A DNA stretch of 64,000 bases from Pseudomonas chlororaphis subsp. chlororaphis (GCF_003945765.1 NZ_CP027712.1:5580001-5644000), one strand, 5' to 3'. Shown: positions 47,283 through 62,497, numbered from the stretch's first letter. Program-made: numbers and translations. Notes: generated from the letters alone by a model not told the origin.

Positions 47283-48489
47283 GGCTTGGCTCCTCGGCGA
47301 AGTCGCTCTCGCTGAACTCCATCTCTTCGCTGCCCAGGTGGGTCCGACTCTCCCACTCGATGCGCAGCAACAGGCCAAGACAGGCGCAACAGATCACCAA
47401 CGAACTGCCGCCATAACTGAGGAACGGCAAGGTCAGACCTTTGGTCGGCAACAGGCCGACGTTCACCCCGATGTTGATCAGGAACTGGCCGATCCACAGG
47501 AACGACAAGCCATAAGCGACATAGGCGGCAAAGAACTGCTTGGCTTTCTCGGCCCACAGACCGATGTACATGCCACGGATACAGACGAAGACGAACAACG
47601 CCACCGTGCACAGGGAACCCACGGCGCCCAGCTCTTCGGCCAGGACCGAGAACACGAAGTCGGTGTGGGCTTCCGGCAGGTAGAACTGCTTCTGCACGCT
47701 GTTGCCCAGGCCAACGCCCAGCCATTCGCCGCGGCCGAAAGCGATCAAGGCCTGGGACAACTGGTAGCCCGCGCCGAACTGGTCGGCCCAGGGGTCGGCA
47801 AAGTTGGTCAGGCGCGCCATTCGATAGGGCTGCATCTGAATCAGCAGGACCACCGCCGCGACCGCCAGGACCACCATCAAGGAGAAACGGAACAGCCCGA
47901 CCCCACCGAGGAACAGCATCGCCGCCGCGGCCCCCATCATCACCACGGTGGCGCCGAAGTCCGGCTCCATCAGCAGCAGGCCAGCCATCGGCAACAGGAC
48001 GATGAATGGCTTGAAGAAGCCCATCCAGCTTTCGCGCACTTCTTTCTGGCGACGCACCAGGTAACCGGCGAGGTAGATCACCACGAACACCTTGGCGATC
48101 TCGGAAGGCTGGACGTTGAAGAAACTGAAGCCGATCCAGCGCATCGAACCGTTCACCTCGCGGCCGATCCCCGGGATGATCACCATCACCAGCAAACCGA
48201 AGGCACCGAGCAGCATCATCCAGCCCAGGCGTTGCCAGGTGGCGATCGGAATCATCATGGTGACGATGCAGGCACCCAGGCCCAGCACCACGTAGATCAG
48301 GTGGCGAATCATGTAATACAGGGCGCTGCCCGATTGCACCGCCGCCACTTCGGTGGAGGCCGAGGCGATCATGATCAGCCCGAGGCCGAGCAGCGTCAGG
48401 CAGCCGGCGAGCATCGGGAAGTCGAGGTCGACGCCGCGCCCGGTGATGATCGGCGATGGATAAGGCTTGATGATGTCTCTCAGGTTCAT
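47272..48489 (-). CDS. ftsW: SEDS-family septal peptidoglycan polymerase FtsW
   Basis: A 405-residue membrane protein of ten hydrophobic segments, which polymerises glycan chains with FtsI at the septum. SEDS signatures are GFSFFNVQPSEIAKVFVVIY, LLLMEPDFGATVVM, and LPTKGLTLPFLSYGGSS. The ATG at 48489 overlaps the murD stop (ATGA). Longer upstream frames belong to the murD region. Confidence 0.96.
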   Translation of the reverse strand: MNLRDIIKPYPSPIITGRGVDLDFPMLAGCLTLLGLGLIMIASASTEVAAVQSGSALYYMIRHLIYVVLGLGACIVTMMIPIATWQRLGWMMLLGAFGLLVMVIIPGIGREVNGSMRWIGFSFFNVQPSEIAKVFVVIYLAGYLVRRQKEVRESWMGFFKPFIVLLPMAGLLLMEPDFGATVVMMGAAAAMLFLGGVGLFRFSLMVVLAVAAVVLLIQMQPYRMARLTNFADPWADQFGAGYQLSQALIAFGRGEWLGVGLGNSVQKQFYLPEAHTDFVFSVLAEELGAVGSLCTVALFVFVCIRGMYIGLWAEKAKQFFAAYVAYGLSFLWIGQFLINIGVNVGLLPTKGLTLPFLSYGGSSLVICCACLGLLLRIEWESRTHLGSEEMEFSESDFAEEPSHGR

Positions 48490-49832
48490 GCCAGATCCTC
48501 CACGGCGCGGACGAACTGGTGACCACGGTCTTCGTAGTTCTTGAACATGTCGAAACTGGCGCAGGCAGGCGACAGCAGCACCACGTCGCCGGACTGGGCG
48601 GCGGCACGGCATTGCGCCACGGCGTCGACCAGGGAGCCGACACGAATCAGCGGCACGGCATCGCCGATGGCCTCGCCGATCTTGTCGGAATCGCGGCCCA
48701 TCAGGATCACGGCGCGACAGTTGGCCGCCACCGGATCGCGCAGGTCCTTGAACTCGGCACCCTTGCCGTCGCCACCGGCGATCAGCACGATCTTGCCTTC
48801 GATATCCGCGCCCAGGCCTTCTATGGCCGCCAGTGCGGCACCCACGTTGGTGGCCTTGGAATCGTTGTAATAACCCACGCCATCCAGGTCGCGAACCCAC
48901 TGGCAGCGGTGCTCGAGGCCGGCGAAGGTGCGCAGGGCCGAGAGCATGGCATCGAACGGCAGGCCGACCGCATGTCCCAGGGCCAGCGCCGCCAGGGCGT
49001 TGGACTGGTTATGGGCGCCACGGATCTTCAGTTCGCGCACCGGCATCAGGTTCTGGAATTCGAAGGCCAGGTATTTCTCGCCATTCTCTTCACGCAGGCC
49101 GAACGCCTTGAAGTCGGGTTTGCTCAGGCCGAAGGTCCAGCACGGCAGGCCTTCGCCGATCAATGGCCGGGTCAGGGCATCCTGGCGGTTGAACACCACT
49201 TGCCGGGCGCCACGGAAGATCCGGTGCTTGGCCAGGTGATACGCCGGCAGGCCGCTGTAGCGGTCCATATGGTCTTCGCTGATGTTCAGCACGGTGGCCA
49301 CTTCGGCCCCCAACTGGTCGGTGGTTTCCAGCTGGAAGCTGGACAGTTCCATGACATACAGCTCGACATCGTCGCTGAGCAGGTCCAGGGCCGGCGTACC
49401 CAGGTTGCCGCCCACGGCGACCCGCTTGCCCGCCGCCGCGGCCATTTCCCCCACCAGGGTGGTCACAGTGCTTTTCGCGTTGGAACCGCTGATGGCGACG
49501 ATCGGCGCCTTCGCGTTACGCGCGAACAGCTCGATATCGCCGGAGAGTTTCACCCCACGGGCAGCGGCGGCTTGCAGGGCCGGGGTCGCCAGGGCCAGGC
49601 CGGGGCTCACGTAGAGCTCGTCGGCGCGGCACAGGAAGTCGACGTCCAGCTCGCCACAACGCACTTCCACATGCGGATAGTCACGGCGCAGCGTGGCCAG
49701 TTCCGGTGGATTTTCCCGCGTATCGGCGACGGCAAACGACACGCCCCGGTTCGCCAGGAAGCGAACCAGGGACATGCCGCTCTTGCCGAGGCCGACAACG
49801 ATGCGGAAGTGGTCAGAAGCGATCAGAGACAC
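48486..49832 (-). CDS. murD: UDP-N-acetylmuramoyl-L-alanine--D-glutamate ligase
   Basis: A 448-residue Mur ligase adding D-Glu. It shows IVVGLGKSGMSLVRFLA, the ATP loop ISGSNAKSTVTTLV (Asn in the place of the more usual Thr-Gly-Lys context), and YYNDSKATNVGAALAAI. It begins 5 bp after mraY and overlaps ftsW. Confidence 0.96.
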   Translation of the reverse strand: MSLIASDHFRIVVGLGKSGMSLVRFLANRGVSFAVADTRENPPELATLRRDYPHVEVRCGELDVDFLCRADELYVSPGLALATPALQAAAARGVKLSGDIELFARNAKAPIVAISGSNAKSTVTTLVGEMAAAAGKRVAVGGNLGTPALDLLSDDVELYVMELSSFQLETTDQLGAEVATVLNISEDHMDRYSGLPAYHLAKHRIFRGARQVVFNRQDALTRPLIGEGLPCWTFGLSKPDFKAFGLREENGEKYLAFEFQNLMPVRELKIRGAHNQSNALAALALGHAVGLPFDAMLSALRTFAGLEHRCQWVRDLDGVGYYNDSKATNVGAALAAIEGLGADIEGKIVLIAGGDGKGAEFKDLRDPVAANCRAVILMGRDSDKIGEAIGDAVPLIRVGSLVDAVAQCRAAAQSGDVVLLSPACASFDMFKNYEDRGHQFVRAVEDLA

Positions 49833-49837
49833 TCGTT

Positions 49838-50920
49838 CTACCTCAGCTTCAGGGTGGCAAGGCCGATCAGCACGAGAATCACGGTGATGATCCAGAAACG
49901 GACGATCACACGCGGCTCGGGCCAGCCCTTGAGTTCAAAGTGGTGATGAATCGGCGCCATGCGGAAGACACGACGACCGGTCAATTTGAAGGAAGCAACT
50001 TGAATGACCACCGACAGGGTTTCCATCACGAACACACCGCCCATGATGAACAGAACGATTTCCTGGCGAACGATCACCGCGATGGTGCCCAGGGCCGCGC
50101 CCAGCGCCAGCGCGCCGACGTCGCCCATGAAGACTTGTGCCGGGTAGGTGTTGAACCACAAGAAACCGAGCCCGGCGCCGATCAGCGCGCCGCAGAACAC
50201 AATCAGTTCACCCGCGCCCGGAACGTAAGGAATCAGCAGGTACTCAGCGAATTTCACGTTACCCGACAGGTAGCAGAAGATGCCCAGGGCGCCGCCTACC
50301 ATCACGGTCGGCATGATCGCCAGGCCGTCGAGGCCATCGGTCAGGTTGACCGCGTTACTGGAGCCGACGATCACGAAATAGGTCAGGACCACGAAGCCGA
50401 TGCCCAGCGGAATGCTGACGTCCTTGAGCATGGGGATCAGCAAGGTGGTTTCGACCGGGGTTTGCGCGGTGACATACAGGAAGATCGCCGCGCCCAGGCC
50501 AAATACCGACTGCCAGAAGTACTTCCAGCGGCTCGGCAGGCCACGGGAGTTCTTCTCGATCACCTTGCGATAGTCATCGACCCAGCCGATGGCGCCGAAC
50601 AGCAGGGTGACCAGCAACACCACCCACACATAACGGTTGCTCAGGTCGGCCCACAGCAGGGTGCTGATACCGATGGCCGAAAGAATCAACGCGCCGCCCA
50701 TGGTCGGAGTACCCGACTTGGAGAGGTGCGATTGCGGACCGTCATTACGCACGGCCTGGCCGATCTGACGGGTCTGCAGAGTGCGGATCATCCACGGCCC
50801 CAGCCACAAGGACAGCACCAGTGCAGTCAGTACCCCGAGAATCCCGCGCAGGGTCAGGTACTGAAAGACCGCGAAGCCTTTGTAGAACTGTTGCAGGTAC
50901 TCCGCTAGCAGCAGCAGCAT
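49838..50920 (-). CDS. mraY: Phospho-MurNAc-pentapeptide transferase
   Basis: A 360-residue polytopic enzyme that makes lipid I from UDP-MurNAc-pentapeptide and undecaprenyl phosphate. Family motifs [25 protein letters not shown] with catalytic Asp residues, and [15 protein letters not shown] are intact. Length and start ([12 protein letters not shown]) match the family. The ATG shares a base with the murF stop (TGATG). Confidence 0.98.
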   Translation of the reverse strand: MLLLLAEYLQQFYKGFAVFQYLTLRGILGVLTALVLSLWLGPWMIRTLQTRQIGQAVRNDGPQSHLSKSGTPTMGGALILSAIGISTLLWADLSNRYVWVVLLVTLLFGAIGWVDDYRKVIEKNSRGLPSRWKYFWQSVFGLGAAIFLYVTAQTPVETTLLIPMLKDVSIPLGIGFVVLTYFVIVGSSNAVNLTDGLDGLAIMPTVMVGGALGIFCYLSGNVKFAEYLLIPYVPGAGELIVFCGALIGAGLGFLWFNTYPAQVFMGDVGALALGAALGTIAVIVRQEIVLFIMGGVFVMETLSVVIQVASFKLTGRRVFRMAPIHHHFELKGWPEPRVIVRFWIITVILVLIGLATLKLR

Positions 50921-52287
50921 CAATGTTTCTCCGTGCTGGAACCACACAAAGCCGCGACGATGTTTTCCATCACCGCGCTGCGCGATCCCTTGATCAAAAT
51001 AGTGGTGTTTGTATCTTGCTCGGCACCCAGGGCGGCAATCAGCTCGGCCTGGCTGGCGAAGTGTCGGGCGTGCTCACCGAAGGCGGCGACCGCGTGGGCC
51101 ATCATTGGACCCACGGCATAGAGCGCCGACACCTTGCCGGCGGCATAAGCACCCACTTCGCGGTGCCCCTGCTCCGCCCAATCGCCCAACTCGCCGATAT
51201 CTCCGAGCACCAGGACGGTGCGACCGGAAAAGCCGGCGAGTATATCAACGGCCGCGCACATTGACGTGGGGTTCGCGTTATAGGTGTCGTCGATTACCCG
51301 CATACCGTTTTTCGCCAGTTGGGCGACAGTGCGGCCCTTGACTGGCTGCACCGCGTTGAGCCCGGTGGCGATGCCGAACAGGGACACGCCCAGGGCATGC
51401 GCGGCGGCGGCAGCGGCCAGGGCATTGGCAACGTTATGGGTACCCAGCAGGTTCAACTGGACACGCTCAGAACCGTTGCCCGCGTGCAGGGTGAAGTTCG
51501 GACAGCCACGGGCATCGCGCTGGATATCCGAGGCGTAAAAGTCGGCGGCATTGTTGGTCAGGGCAAAACTCAGCACCTGACGGCCAGCGGCGCGGCCTTT
51601 CCAGATCGGGAATGCCTTGTCGTCGAGGTTGAGCACAGCGGTACCGGAAGCATCCAGCCCTTCAAGGATCTCGCCCTTGGCCTCGACGATTTTCTCCGGC
51701 CCGCCAAACTCACCCACATGAGCGGTACCGGCATTATTGATGATGGCGACCTGCGGCTTGGTCATCGCCACGGTGTAGGCAATTTCGCCGATGCGCGAAG
51801 CCCCCAGCTCGATCACGGCCGCGGTGTGCTCCGGGGCCAGTTCCAGCAGGGTCAAGGGCGCGCCCAGGTCGTTGTTCAGATTGCCGCGTGTGGCAAGCAC
51901 CGGCCCGCGCGTGCGCAGGATGCTCGCAAGCATTTCCTTGACTGTGGTCTTGCCGCTGGAGCCGGTAATCGCCGCTACCGGCTTGGTGAAAGCCGCGCGA
52001 TTCAACGCCCCCAGTTGGCCGAGCGCCTGCCGGGTATCGCTGACCAGCAGCTGCGGCAGCGTGCTGTCTGGCACTTCGCGTTCGACCAGGGCCCCGACGG
52101 CGCCTTTGGCGGCGACTTCATTCAGGTAGTCGTGCCCGTCGAAACGTGGGCCGGCCAGGGCAATAAAGAGTTGGCCCGGCTTGATCGCCCGGCTGTCGAT
52201 GCTCACGCCATCGAAGCTGCAATCGCCAGCCAGCAGGCGCCCCGCCAGCGGTCCGCTCAGTTCACTGAGTTTCAGGGCCTTAAGCAT
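50920..52287 (-). CDS. murF: UDP-MurNAc-tripeptide--D-Ala-D-Ala ligase
   Basis: A 455-residue Mur ligase that completes the pentapeptide precursor. It has the N-terminal [21 protein letters not shown] loop [15 protein letters not shown], and [18 protein letters not shown]. The 5' end overlaps murE by 8 bp and the 3' end overlaps mraY by one base. Confidence 0.97.
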   Translation of the reverse strand: MLKALKLSELSGPLAGRLLAGDCSFDGVSIDSRAIKPGQLFIALAGPRFDGHDYLNEVAAKGAVGALVEREVPDSTLPQLLVSDTRQALGQLGALNRAAFTKPVAAITGSSGKTTVKEMLASILRTRGPVLATRGNLNNDLGAPLTLLELAPEHTAAVIELGASRIGEIAYTVAMTKPQVAIINNAGTAHVGEFGGPEKIVEAKGEILEGLDASGTAVLNLDDKAFPIWKGRAAGRQVLSFALTNNAADFYASDIQRDARGCPNFTLHAGNGSERVQLNLLGTHNVANALAAAAAAHALGVSLFGIATGLNAVQPVKGRTVAQLAKNGMRVIDDTYNANPTSMCAAVDILAGFSGRTVLVLGDIGELGDWAEQGHREVGAYAAGKVSALYAVGPMMAHAVAAFGEHARHFASQAELIAALGAEQDTNTTILIKGSRSAVMENIVAALCGSSTEKH

Positions 52288-53742
52288 GGGCCACCTCCCA
52301 CGCGGTCAGCGCTCGATCGGCTTCCACCAGGTCGGAGAAGTCGAGACGCACGCCATTGATTTCCTGATAGTCCTCATGACCTTTACCGGCCAGGACAATC
52401 ACGTCGTCCGCCGAAGCGCCGGCGACCAACTGGGCGATGGCCAGGCCGCGACCGGAAACGAACTCGACCTTGTCCACTGCGCTGAAGCCGGCACGAATGT
52501 CGTCGAAAATCTGCGCCGGATCTTCCGTGCGCGGGTTGTCGTCGGTGACCAGCACGCCGTCGGCCAGGCGCTCGACCACTTCCGCCATCAGCGGACGCTT
52601 GCCGCGATCGCGATCGCCGCCGCAGCCGAACAAGCACAGCAAACGGCCCTTGGCATGGGGACGCAGGGCCAGCAATACCTTTTCCAGGGCATCCGGGGTG
52701 TGGGCGTAATCGACCACCACCAGCGGTTGCGAACCACCGCCCAAGCGCTGCATGCGACCGGCCGGGCCTTCCAGTTTCGGCAGTACGTTAAGGATTTCGT
52801 CGAGGGCGTAATCCAGGCCGAGCAAGGCGCCGACAGCGGCCAGCACGTTGCTCAGGTTGAAACGACCGAGCAAGGTGCTACGCAGATGATGTTCGCCCTG
52901 CGGAGTCACCAGGGTTGCACGCACGCCTTCGTCGTCGAATTGCGCTTCGCGGCAGTACAGATAAGCCCGCGGATCCTCGAGACTGTAGGTAATCAACCGC
53001 GAATCCTGTTCGTCACTGGCCAGCAGCCGACCGAAGTCATCGTCGAGGTTGATGACACGGCACCCCAGATCGGTCCAGCCGAACAGCTTGGCCTTGGTGG
53101 AGCCGTAGGCTTCCATGGTGCCGTGATAATCCAGATGATCGCGAGACAGGTTGGTCAGCACCGCCACGTCGAAGGCCAGAGCACTGACTCGCCCCTGGTC
53201 CAGACCATGGGACGACACTTCCATCGCCACGGCCTTGGCGCCGGCCTTTTTCAGGTCGGCCAGGGTGGCCTGCACGGCAATCGGGTTCGGCGTGGTGTGC
53301 ATGCCGCTTTGCAGCGCGCCATAAAAACCGCTGCCGAGGGTGCCGACAATGCCGCAGTGCTGGCCCAGCAGGTCGAGTGCCTGCGCCACCAACTGGGTCA
53401 CGCTGGTCTTGCCGTTGGTACCGGTCACGCCAATCAGGTTGAGGTTGCGGCTCGGGTCGCCATAAAAACGCCCGGCGATATCCGACAGCTGCGCCGCCAG
53501 GCCTTTGACCGGAATCAGCGGCACGTCGGTAATCGGCAGGACGGTCGCGCCTTCGACTTCATAAGCCACCGCGGCCGCACCGCGCTGCAAGGCGTCGGCG
53601 ATGTGCGCACGACCATCGAACTTGCCGCCAGGCACCGCGAGAAACAGATCGCCGGCGCGCACATTGCGGCTGTCCAGGGTCAGTTCGCGAATCAGCAGAT
53701 CACGACCAGCGTGGGCGAAAATCTTGTTCAGGCTAAGAGACA

Positions 53743-53743
<1 letters not shown>
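52280..53743 (-). CDS. murE: UDP-MurNAc-L-Ala-D-Glu--meso-DAP ligase
   Basis: A 487-residue Mur ligase. It has LDSRNVRAGDLFLAVPG, ATP loop GVTGTNGKTSVTQLV, VDYAHTPDALEKVL, and the DNPRTEDP motif that marks selectivity for meso-diaminopimelate over lysine. The ATG shares a base with the ftsI stop. Confidence 0.97.
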
Positions 53744-55756
<2,013 letters not shown>

Positions 55757-55760
<4 letters not shown>

Positions 55761-56704
55761 CGCAGCTTCTCCGCAACGCGCATGACAGCACTACGGGAAC
55801 GCGGGTTGGCCTTGAGCTCGGCGTCGGAGGCCGTCTGCGCTTTGCCATGGACTTTGATTTTCGGCTCGAAAGCCACGTGGCGCACCGGCAGGTTGCGAGG
55901 CAGGTTGTCCGCCTCGCCCTTCACCAGCTTGCGCATGAACAGTTTGACGATGCGATCTTCCAGCGAGTGGAAACTGATGACCACCAGACGGCCGCCGACC
56001 TCCAGGCATTCCAGCGCGGCTTCGAGGCCGGCTTCCAGATCGCCCAGTTCGTTGTTGACATGAATGCGCAACCCCTGGAACGCACGGGTTGCCGGGTTCT
56101 TGCCCTTTTCCCAGGCCGGGTTGGCGACTTTCAAGACTTCCGCCAGGTCGGCGGTGCGTTCGAACGGCTTGATATCGCGGCGCTCAGCCACGGCGCGGGC
56201 CATACGACCGGAGAAACGCTCTTCGCCGTATTCCTTGAACACTCGGGCGATTTCTTCCACCGGTGCGGTGTTGACGAACTCCGCCGCGCTGATGCCGCGG
56301 GACGGGTCCATGCGCATATCTAGGGGACCATCATTGAGAAAACTGAAGCCGCGCTCAGGATCGTCGAGCTGCGGCGAAGACACGCCCAGGTCGAGCAGCA
56401 CGCCGCTGACCTTACCATCCAGGCCACGCTCGGCCACCTCCGAGCCTAGCTCGGCAAAGCTGCGCTGCACAACGACAAAGCGGCCGTCTTCGGCCGCTAG
56501 CGCTTGCCCGGTGGCAATCGCTTGAGGATCTTTGTCGAATCCGAGCAGCCGGCCATCCGGCCCGAGCTTGCTGAGGATCAGACGACTATGACCACCGCGA
56601 CCGAAGGTGCCATCCAGATAGCAGCCATCAGGACGTACGGCGAGAGCCTCGACGGCTTCGTCAAGCAGTACGGTGATGTGGTTAAAGCCGCTATCAATAG
56701 TCAC
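55757..56704 (-). CDS. rsmH: 16S rRNA (cytosine1402-N4)-methyltransferase
   Basis: A 315-residue SAM-dependent enzyme (MraW). It shows [26 protein letters not shown], and [20 protein letters not shown], all typical. It methylates C1402 of 16S rRNA, the nucleotide also modified by RsmI, whose gene lies nearby at 57892. The GTG start overlaps the mraZ stop (GTGA). Confidence 0.97.
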
Positions 56705-57156
56705 AGGATCAAATCACGCAGTTCATCAGGCATGGCGCCCGGTTGTTGAATAGCTGCCAGGTCCGCTGCGGAAACAGCATTCCAGGCATCCTCGTCCCAC
56801 AGTTGGAACTTGTTCAGTTGGCCTACCAACATTGCGCGCTTATCCAACTTGGCATATTCGCGCAGACGCGGCGGAACCAGAAAACGACCACTGCCATCGA
56901 GTTCGAGGTCGACGGCATTACCAATCAGCAAACGCTGCAAGCGACGGTTTTCTTCACGTAGCGAAGGCAGCGCGCGCAGCTTGGTTTCAATAATTTCCCA
57001 CTCGTCGAGGGGGTAGACACACAAACACGGATCAACGGCATCAATAGTGACGATAAGTTGCCCGGAACTACGCGAAACGAGCTCGTCACGGTACCGGCTC
57101 GGCATGGCGAGACGGCCCTTTGCGTCGAGACTGATAGCGTTAGCTCCGCGAAACAC
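56701..57156 (-). CDS. mraZ: Transcriptional regulator MraZ
   Basis: A 151-residue AbrB-like DNA-binding protein with two repeats of the MraZ fold ([21 protein letters not shown], then [20 protein letters not shown]). It controls the first promoter of the dcw cluster. The start is a GTG with GGAG about ten bases upstream. It is the first gene of the cluster, downstream of the promoter at 57231-57260. Confidence 0.95.
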   Translation of the reverse strand: MFRGANAISLDAKGRLAMPSRYRDELVSRSSGQLIVTIDAVDPCLCVYPLDEWEIIETKLRALPSLREENRRLQRLLIGNAVDLELDGSGRFLVPPRLREYAKLDKRAMLVGQLNKFQLWDEDAWNAVSAADLAAIQQPGAMPDELRDLIL

Positions 57157-57465
57157 GTCAGCGTTTCTCCAAATTTTAGCGTTTTACGTCCAAAAAACCC
57201 ACTTCATGCCACTTTCCGCCACTTGCGCACACTATAGGAATGCGCCCACCACACCGTCAAGGCACGGAGCGACGGAAAAGCCTTATAGAACGGAGATTTA
57301 GGAGACTAAAAGGAGGGGTAACGGGAATCTGGCGAAGGATTTGGTGCAATAACTTCAATCAGCTCAAGAAGCTGTATTGCGAAGTTAAAGTAATTTGTTA
57401 AGAGTAAGATCTTTTCGGTATTACAAAAGCGCTTCTGCTATTGATTCAAGCAGGGAGGGAAAAGG
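57157..57465. promoter_or_regulatory. Upstream region of mraZ / 3' flank of rnpB
   Basis: These ~310 bp contain the dcw promoter (57231-57260) and, farther up, an AT-rich stretch after the rnpB 3' end. No gene is supported. I saw only two TGGG-type MraZ half motifs (near 57198-57203 and 57242-57247, minus strand), fewer than the tandem box described in E. coli. Confidence 0.6.
57231..57260 (-). promoter_or_regulatory. Sigma-70 promoter of the dcw cluster
   Basis: On the minus strand TTGACG (57260-57255), an 18-bp spacer and TATAGT (57236-57231) form a strong promoter about 75 bp before the mraZ start. A GGTGGG in the spacer may be an MraZ contact. Confidence 0.75.
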
Positions 57466-57820
57466 TGGAGAGTCGATCTGTAAGCCGGGTTCTGTCGAGG
57501 ACAGTCATTCCTCTACGATGGCCATCACTGGACATCTTTAGCAACCTACCCGGTTCCAGCGCGGGCCACGCCTTGGAACCCTATTTGGTCTTGCTCCGAG
57601 TGGGGTTTACCTAGCCACGAACTGTTGCCAGACGTGCGGTGCGCTCTTACCGCACCTTTTCACCCTTACCGGCACCGAAGTGCTTAGGCGGTTATTTTCT
57701 GTGGCACTTTCCGTAGGCTCGCGCCTCCCAGGCATTACCTGGCACTCCGCCCTATGGAGCCCGGACTTTCCTCCCCCCTCTAATTTTCATAGAGGGCAGC
57801 GACTGTCCAATCGACTCTCC
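57466..57820 (-). ncRNA. rnpB: RNase P RNA
   Basis: The catalytic RNA of RNase P, which matures tRNA 5' ends. On the minus strand the 5' end GGAGAGTCGATTGGACAGTC pairs with the 3' end (CGACTCTCC) to form helix P1. The transcript contains the conserved GAGGAAAGTCCGGGCTCCAT and AGGGTGAAAAGGTGCGGTAA segments and the AACCCGGCTTACAGATCGA 3' region. The ends are estimated to within several bases. Confidence 0.96.
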
Positions 57821-57891
57821 GCCGCGCAGGTTAACGGCAGAGCGGCGGAAGAACAAGTGATAAAAGCCTTTTGCCATTCCGCCGATCGCGT

Positions 57892-58764
57892 TTACTCGCC
57901 TTTCTGTTTATCCAGCGCCACTTGATAGAGCACATTCTTGCGCACGCCGGTAATTTCCGCCGCCAATGCTGCGGCACGCTTGAGCGGCATCTCTTTGAGC
58001 AGCAGGTCGAGAACCCGCATCGCCTCACTGCTCACAGCCTCGTCGCTCTCCGGCGCTGACCATCCCGCTACCAGCACCACGCATTCGCCGCGCTGCTGAT
58101 TGCTGTCTGCCTCAACGAAAGCCCGCAACTCCGAAAGCGGCAGCCCCTTGAGGGTTTCAAAGGTCTTGGTCAGCTCCCGGGCCAGCAATGCCGGACGCTC
58201 GCCACCGAACACCGACTCCATATCCTGCAAGCACTCGAGAATACGGTGTGGCGCCTCATAGAAAATCAGCGTGCGCGGCTCTTCCTTTAATAGTTCAAGA
58301 CGCCCGCGCCGCCCTACCGCCTTGGCCGGCAGAAAACCCTCGAAGATAAAACGATCGGAAGGCAGCCCCGCCGCCGACAAGGCCGCAATCAGAGCGCAGG
58401 CCCCAGGAACAGGAACGACATTGATACCCGCCGCACGCGCCTGACGCACCAGGTGGTAACCCGGATCGGAGATCAACGGCGTGCCCGCGTCGGAAATCAG
58501 CGCAACGCTGTCTCCCGCCAACAGACGCGTGAGAAAACGGCCGCCTTCATCCCGTTCGTTATGTTCATGGCAGGCGGCCAGCGGCGTGGAAATCCCGAAG
58601 TGCTGCATCAAGCGTTGCGAGTGGCGCGTGTCTTCGGCGGCAATCAGCGCCACCTCACGCAAGATCTTCAAGGCCCGGGCACTGATGTCGTCCAGGTTGC
58701 CGATGGGCGTCGCCACCACATAAAGCGAGCCAGCAGCGGAATTCAAAGGACCTGGAGCAGTCAA
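57892..58764 (-). CDS. rsmI: 16S rRNA (cytidine1402-2'-O)-methyltransferase
   Basis: A ~290-residue SAM-dependent tetrapyrrole-methylase-fold enzyme with SLYVVATPIGNLDDISARAL, AEDTRHSQRLMQHFGI, LISDAGTPLISDPGYHLV and FEGFLPAKAVGRR. It adds the 2'-O-methyl group to C1402 after RsmH acts at N4. The start is uncertain: a TTG at 58764 with AAGAGG seven bases upstream is preferred; a start at 58836 is in frame but lacks support, and the family motif begins only at GSLYVVATP. Confidence 0.93.
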   Translation of the reverse strand: MTAPGPLNSAAGSLYVVATPIGNLDDISARALKILREVALIAAEDTRHSQRLMQHFGISTPLAACHEHNERDEGGRFLTRLLAGDSVALISDAGTPLISDPGYHLVRQARAAGINVVPVPGACALIAALSAAGLPSDRFIFEGFLPAKAVGRRGRLELLKEEPRTLIFYEAPHRILECLQDMESVFGGERPALLARELTKTFETLKGLPLSELRAFVEADSNQQRGECVVLVAGWSAPESDEAVSSEAMRVLDLLLKEMPLKRAAALAAEITGVRKNVLYQVALDKQKGE

Positions 58765-58983
58765 AGCGCACACCTCTTGATCGGTAAAAGCGCCATTGTA
58801 GCGCGTAGAAGCCTTCGGAATGCGTGTCGCAGGCACCTCACGCCTGCGACAGCGCCAGCCGCTCTAAAGCACTGCAACATTTGCTCGACCTAAAATAGAC
58901 GGTTTATTGCCAGTAACATCGCGCCCCGGCCAGTGCTTGGGTACAATTCCACGCTAATTTGATCGAGTATCAGGAACACTTAC

Positions 58984-60794
58984 ATGATCGCTTGCCTGCG
59001 GCTGTTCTCTGCCTTATGCCTTGCCGCCCTCCTGGCGGCTTGCGCCAGCTCGCCCTCCTCCAGCCTTGGCGAACTTCCACGGACCCCGGATGCCAGCATC
59101 GAGCAACTGCTCGAACAGGCCGCCAACAGCAAAACACCCGACAAGGCAGCCCTGCTGCGCTTGAGCGCTGCCGACCTGGCCTATCGCCAGGGCAACGCCG
59201 GCCAGGCCGCGCAAATCCTGCAACAAGTGCCGATGGAGCAACTCAAGCCCGGCCAGCAGGTTTTCGCCAGCACCCTGGCCGCCGAACTGGCCATGACTCG
59301 CAACCAGCCAAAGGCCGCCCTGACTGCCCTGAGCCACCCGAGCCTGCAACGCCTGAGCGAACTGCCGGAAGAGCAGCAAATCCGCACCGGCACTGTCCAC
59401 GCTCGCGCACTAGAGGCTGACGGCCAGGCCCTCGCCGCGACACGGGAGCGCATTTTCATTGCGCCACTGCTCAAGGACGACGCCGCGAGCAAGAACCACG
59501 AAGCCATCTGGGCATTGATTGCCAGCCTGCCGACCGATCAACTGCAAGCCGTCGGCAACGATGACCTGGGCGGCTGGATGAGCCTGGCGCTGGCAGTGAA
59601 GACCGCCGGCACCCTGGAACAACAGCAGGCCGCCATCGACAACTGGCGCGCACAGAACCCCAAGCATCCGGCGGCCATTCAGCTGCCGCTGCCGCTGACC
59701 AAACTCAAGGAACTGGCCAGCCAGCCGCTGTCCAAGATCGCCCTGCTGTTGCCGCAGGACGGCCCGCTGGCCGCGGTCTCCAAGGCCCTGCGCGACGGCT
59801 TCATGGCCGCGCACTATCAGGCTCAGCAAGCCGGTCAGAAGCCTCCCAGCATCGAGTTCTACGACAGCTCGCGCCTGACTTCGCTGGATGACTTCTATCG
59901 CAAGGCCCAGGCAGATGGCGTGCAACTGGTCGTCGGCCCGCTGGAAAAACCGCTGGTCAAACAGCTTGCCGCGCGCCCGCAACTGCCTATCACCACCCTG
60001 GCGCTGAACTACAGCGAAGGCGAACAAGGCCCCGCGCAACTGTTCCAGTTCGGCCTGGCCGCCGAAGATGAGGCTCGCGAAGTCTCCCGCCGCGCCCGCG
60101 CCGACGGCCTGCACCGCGCTGCGGTCCTGGTGCCACGCGGCGAATGGGGTGATCGTGTGCTCAAGGCTTTCCGTCAGGACTGGGAAAGTAACGGCGGTAG
60201 CGTGGTAGGTATCGAACGCGTCGATCAGCCGGTAGCCCTGGCCCAGCAGATTGCCGACCTGTTCCAACTGCGCCAGAGCGAAGCCCGCGCCAAGAGCCTG
60301 CAGAACGCCGCTGGTACTCAAGTGGCCGCACAACCTTCACGTCGCCAGGACATCGAGTTCATTTTCCTGGCATCCACTCCGCAACAGGCACAACAGATCA
60401 AGCCGACCCTGAACTTCCAGTACGCCGGCGATGTACCTGTCTACGCCACCTCTCATGTCTTCAGCGCCAGCGGCGACCAGAACCAGTACAACGACATGAA
60501 CGGCATACGCTTCTGCGAGACGCCTTGGCTGCTGGATGCCAATGACCCGCTGCGCCGACAGGTCGCCGCGCAGTGGCCACAAGCCGGTGGCAGCCTGGGT
60601 CGACTGTATGCGATGGGCGCCGACGCCTACCGCCTGGCACCACGCCTGGGGCAACTCAAAGCCCTGCCGGACAGCCGCATCGAAGGCCTGTCGGGCAGCC
60701 TGACCATGAGCCCGAGCCAGCGCGTTCAACGCCAGCTGCCATGGGCCGAGTTCGTCAGCGGCCAGATCACTCGCCTGCCTGACACCCAGCGCTA

Positions 60795-60795
<1 letters not shown>
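58984..60795 (+). CDS. lpoA: Penicillin-binding protein activator LpoA
   Basis: A 603-residue outer-membrane lipoprotein. The signal ends in lipobox LAACASS, a helical TPR-like N-terminal domain follows (to ~240), and then a periplasmic-binding-protein-like domain (KIALLLPQDGPLAAVSKALRDGF). In E. coli LpoA stimulates PBP1A. In pseudomonads the partner may differ. The stop overlaps the yraN start (TAATG). Confidence 0.92.
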
Positions 60796-62442
<1,647 letters not shown>

Positions 62443-62464
62443 TGTGAACGAAAGGTACAGACAC

Positions 62465-62497
62465 AAAAAAGGCGATCCGGATGGATCGCCTTTTTTA
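62465..62497. terminator. Bidirectional intrinsic terminator
   Basis: AAAAAAGGCGATCCGGATGGATCGCCTTTTTT-type stem (arms AAGGCGATCC / GGATCGCCTT) between the convergent BON-lipoprotein and sspB genes. A and T tracts on both sides suit either direction. Confidence 0.93.

Noticed and set aside
57831..58059. Small overlapping frames at the 3' end of rsmI and next to rnpB
   Set aside because: They overlap rsmI or its antisense strand and lack start signals.
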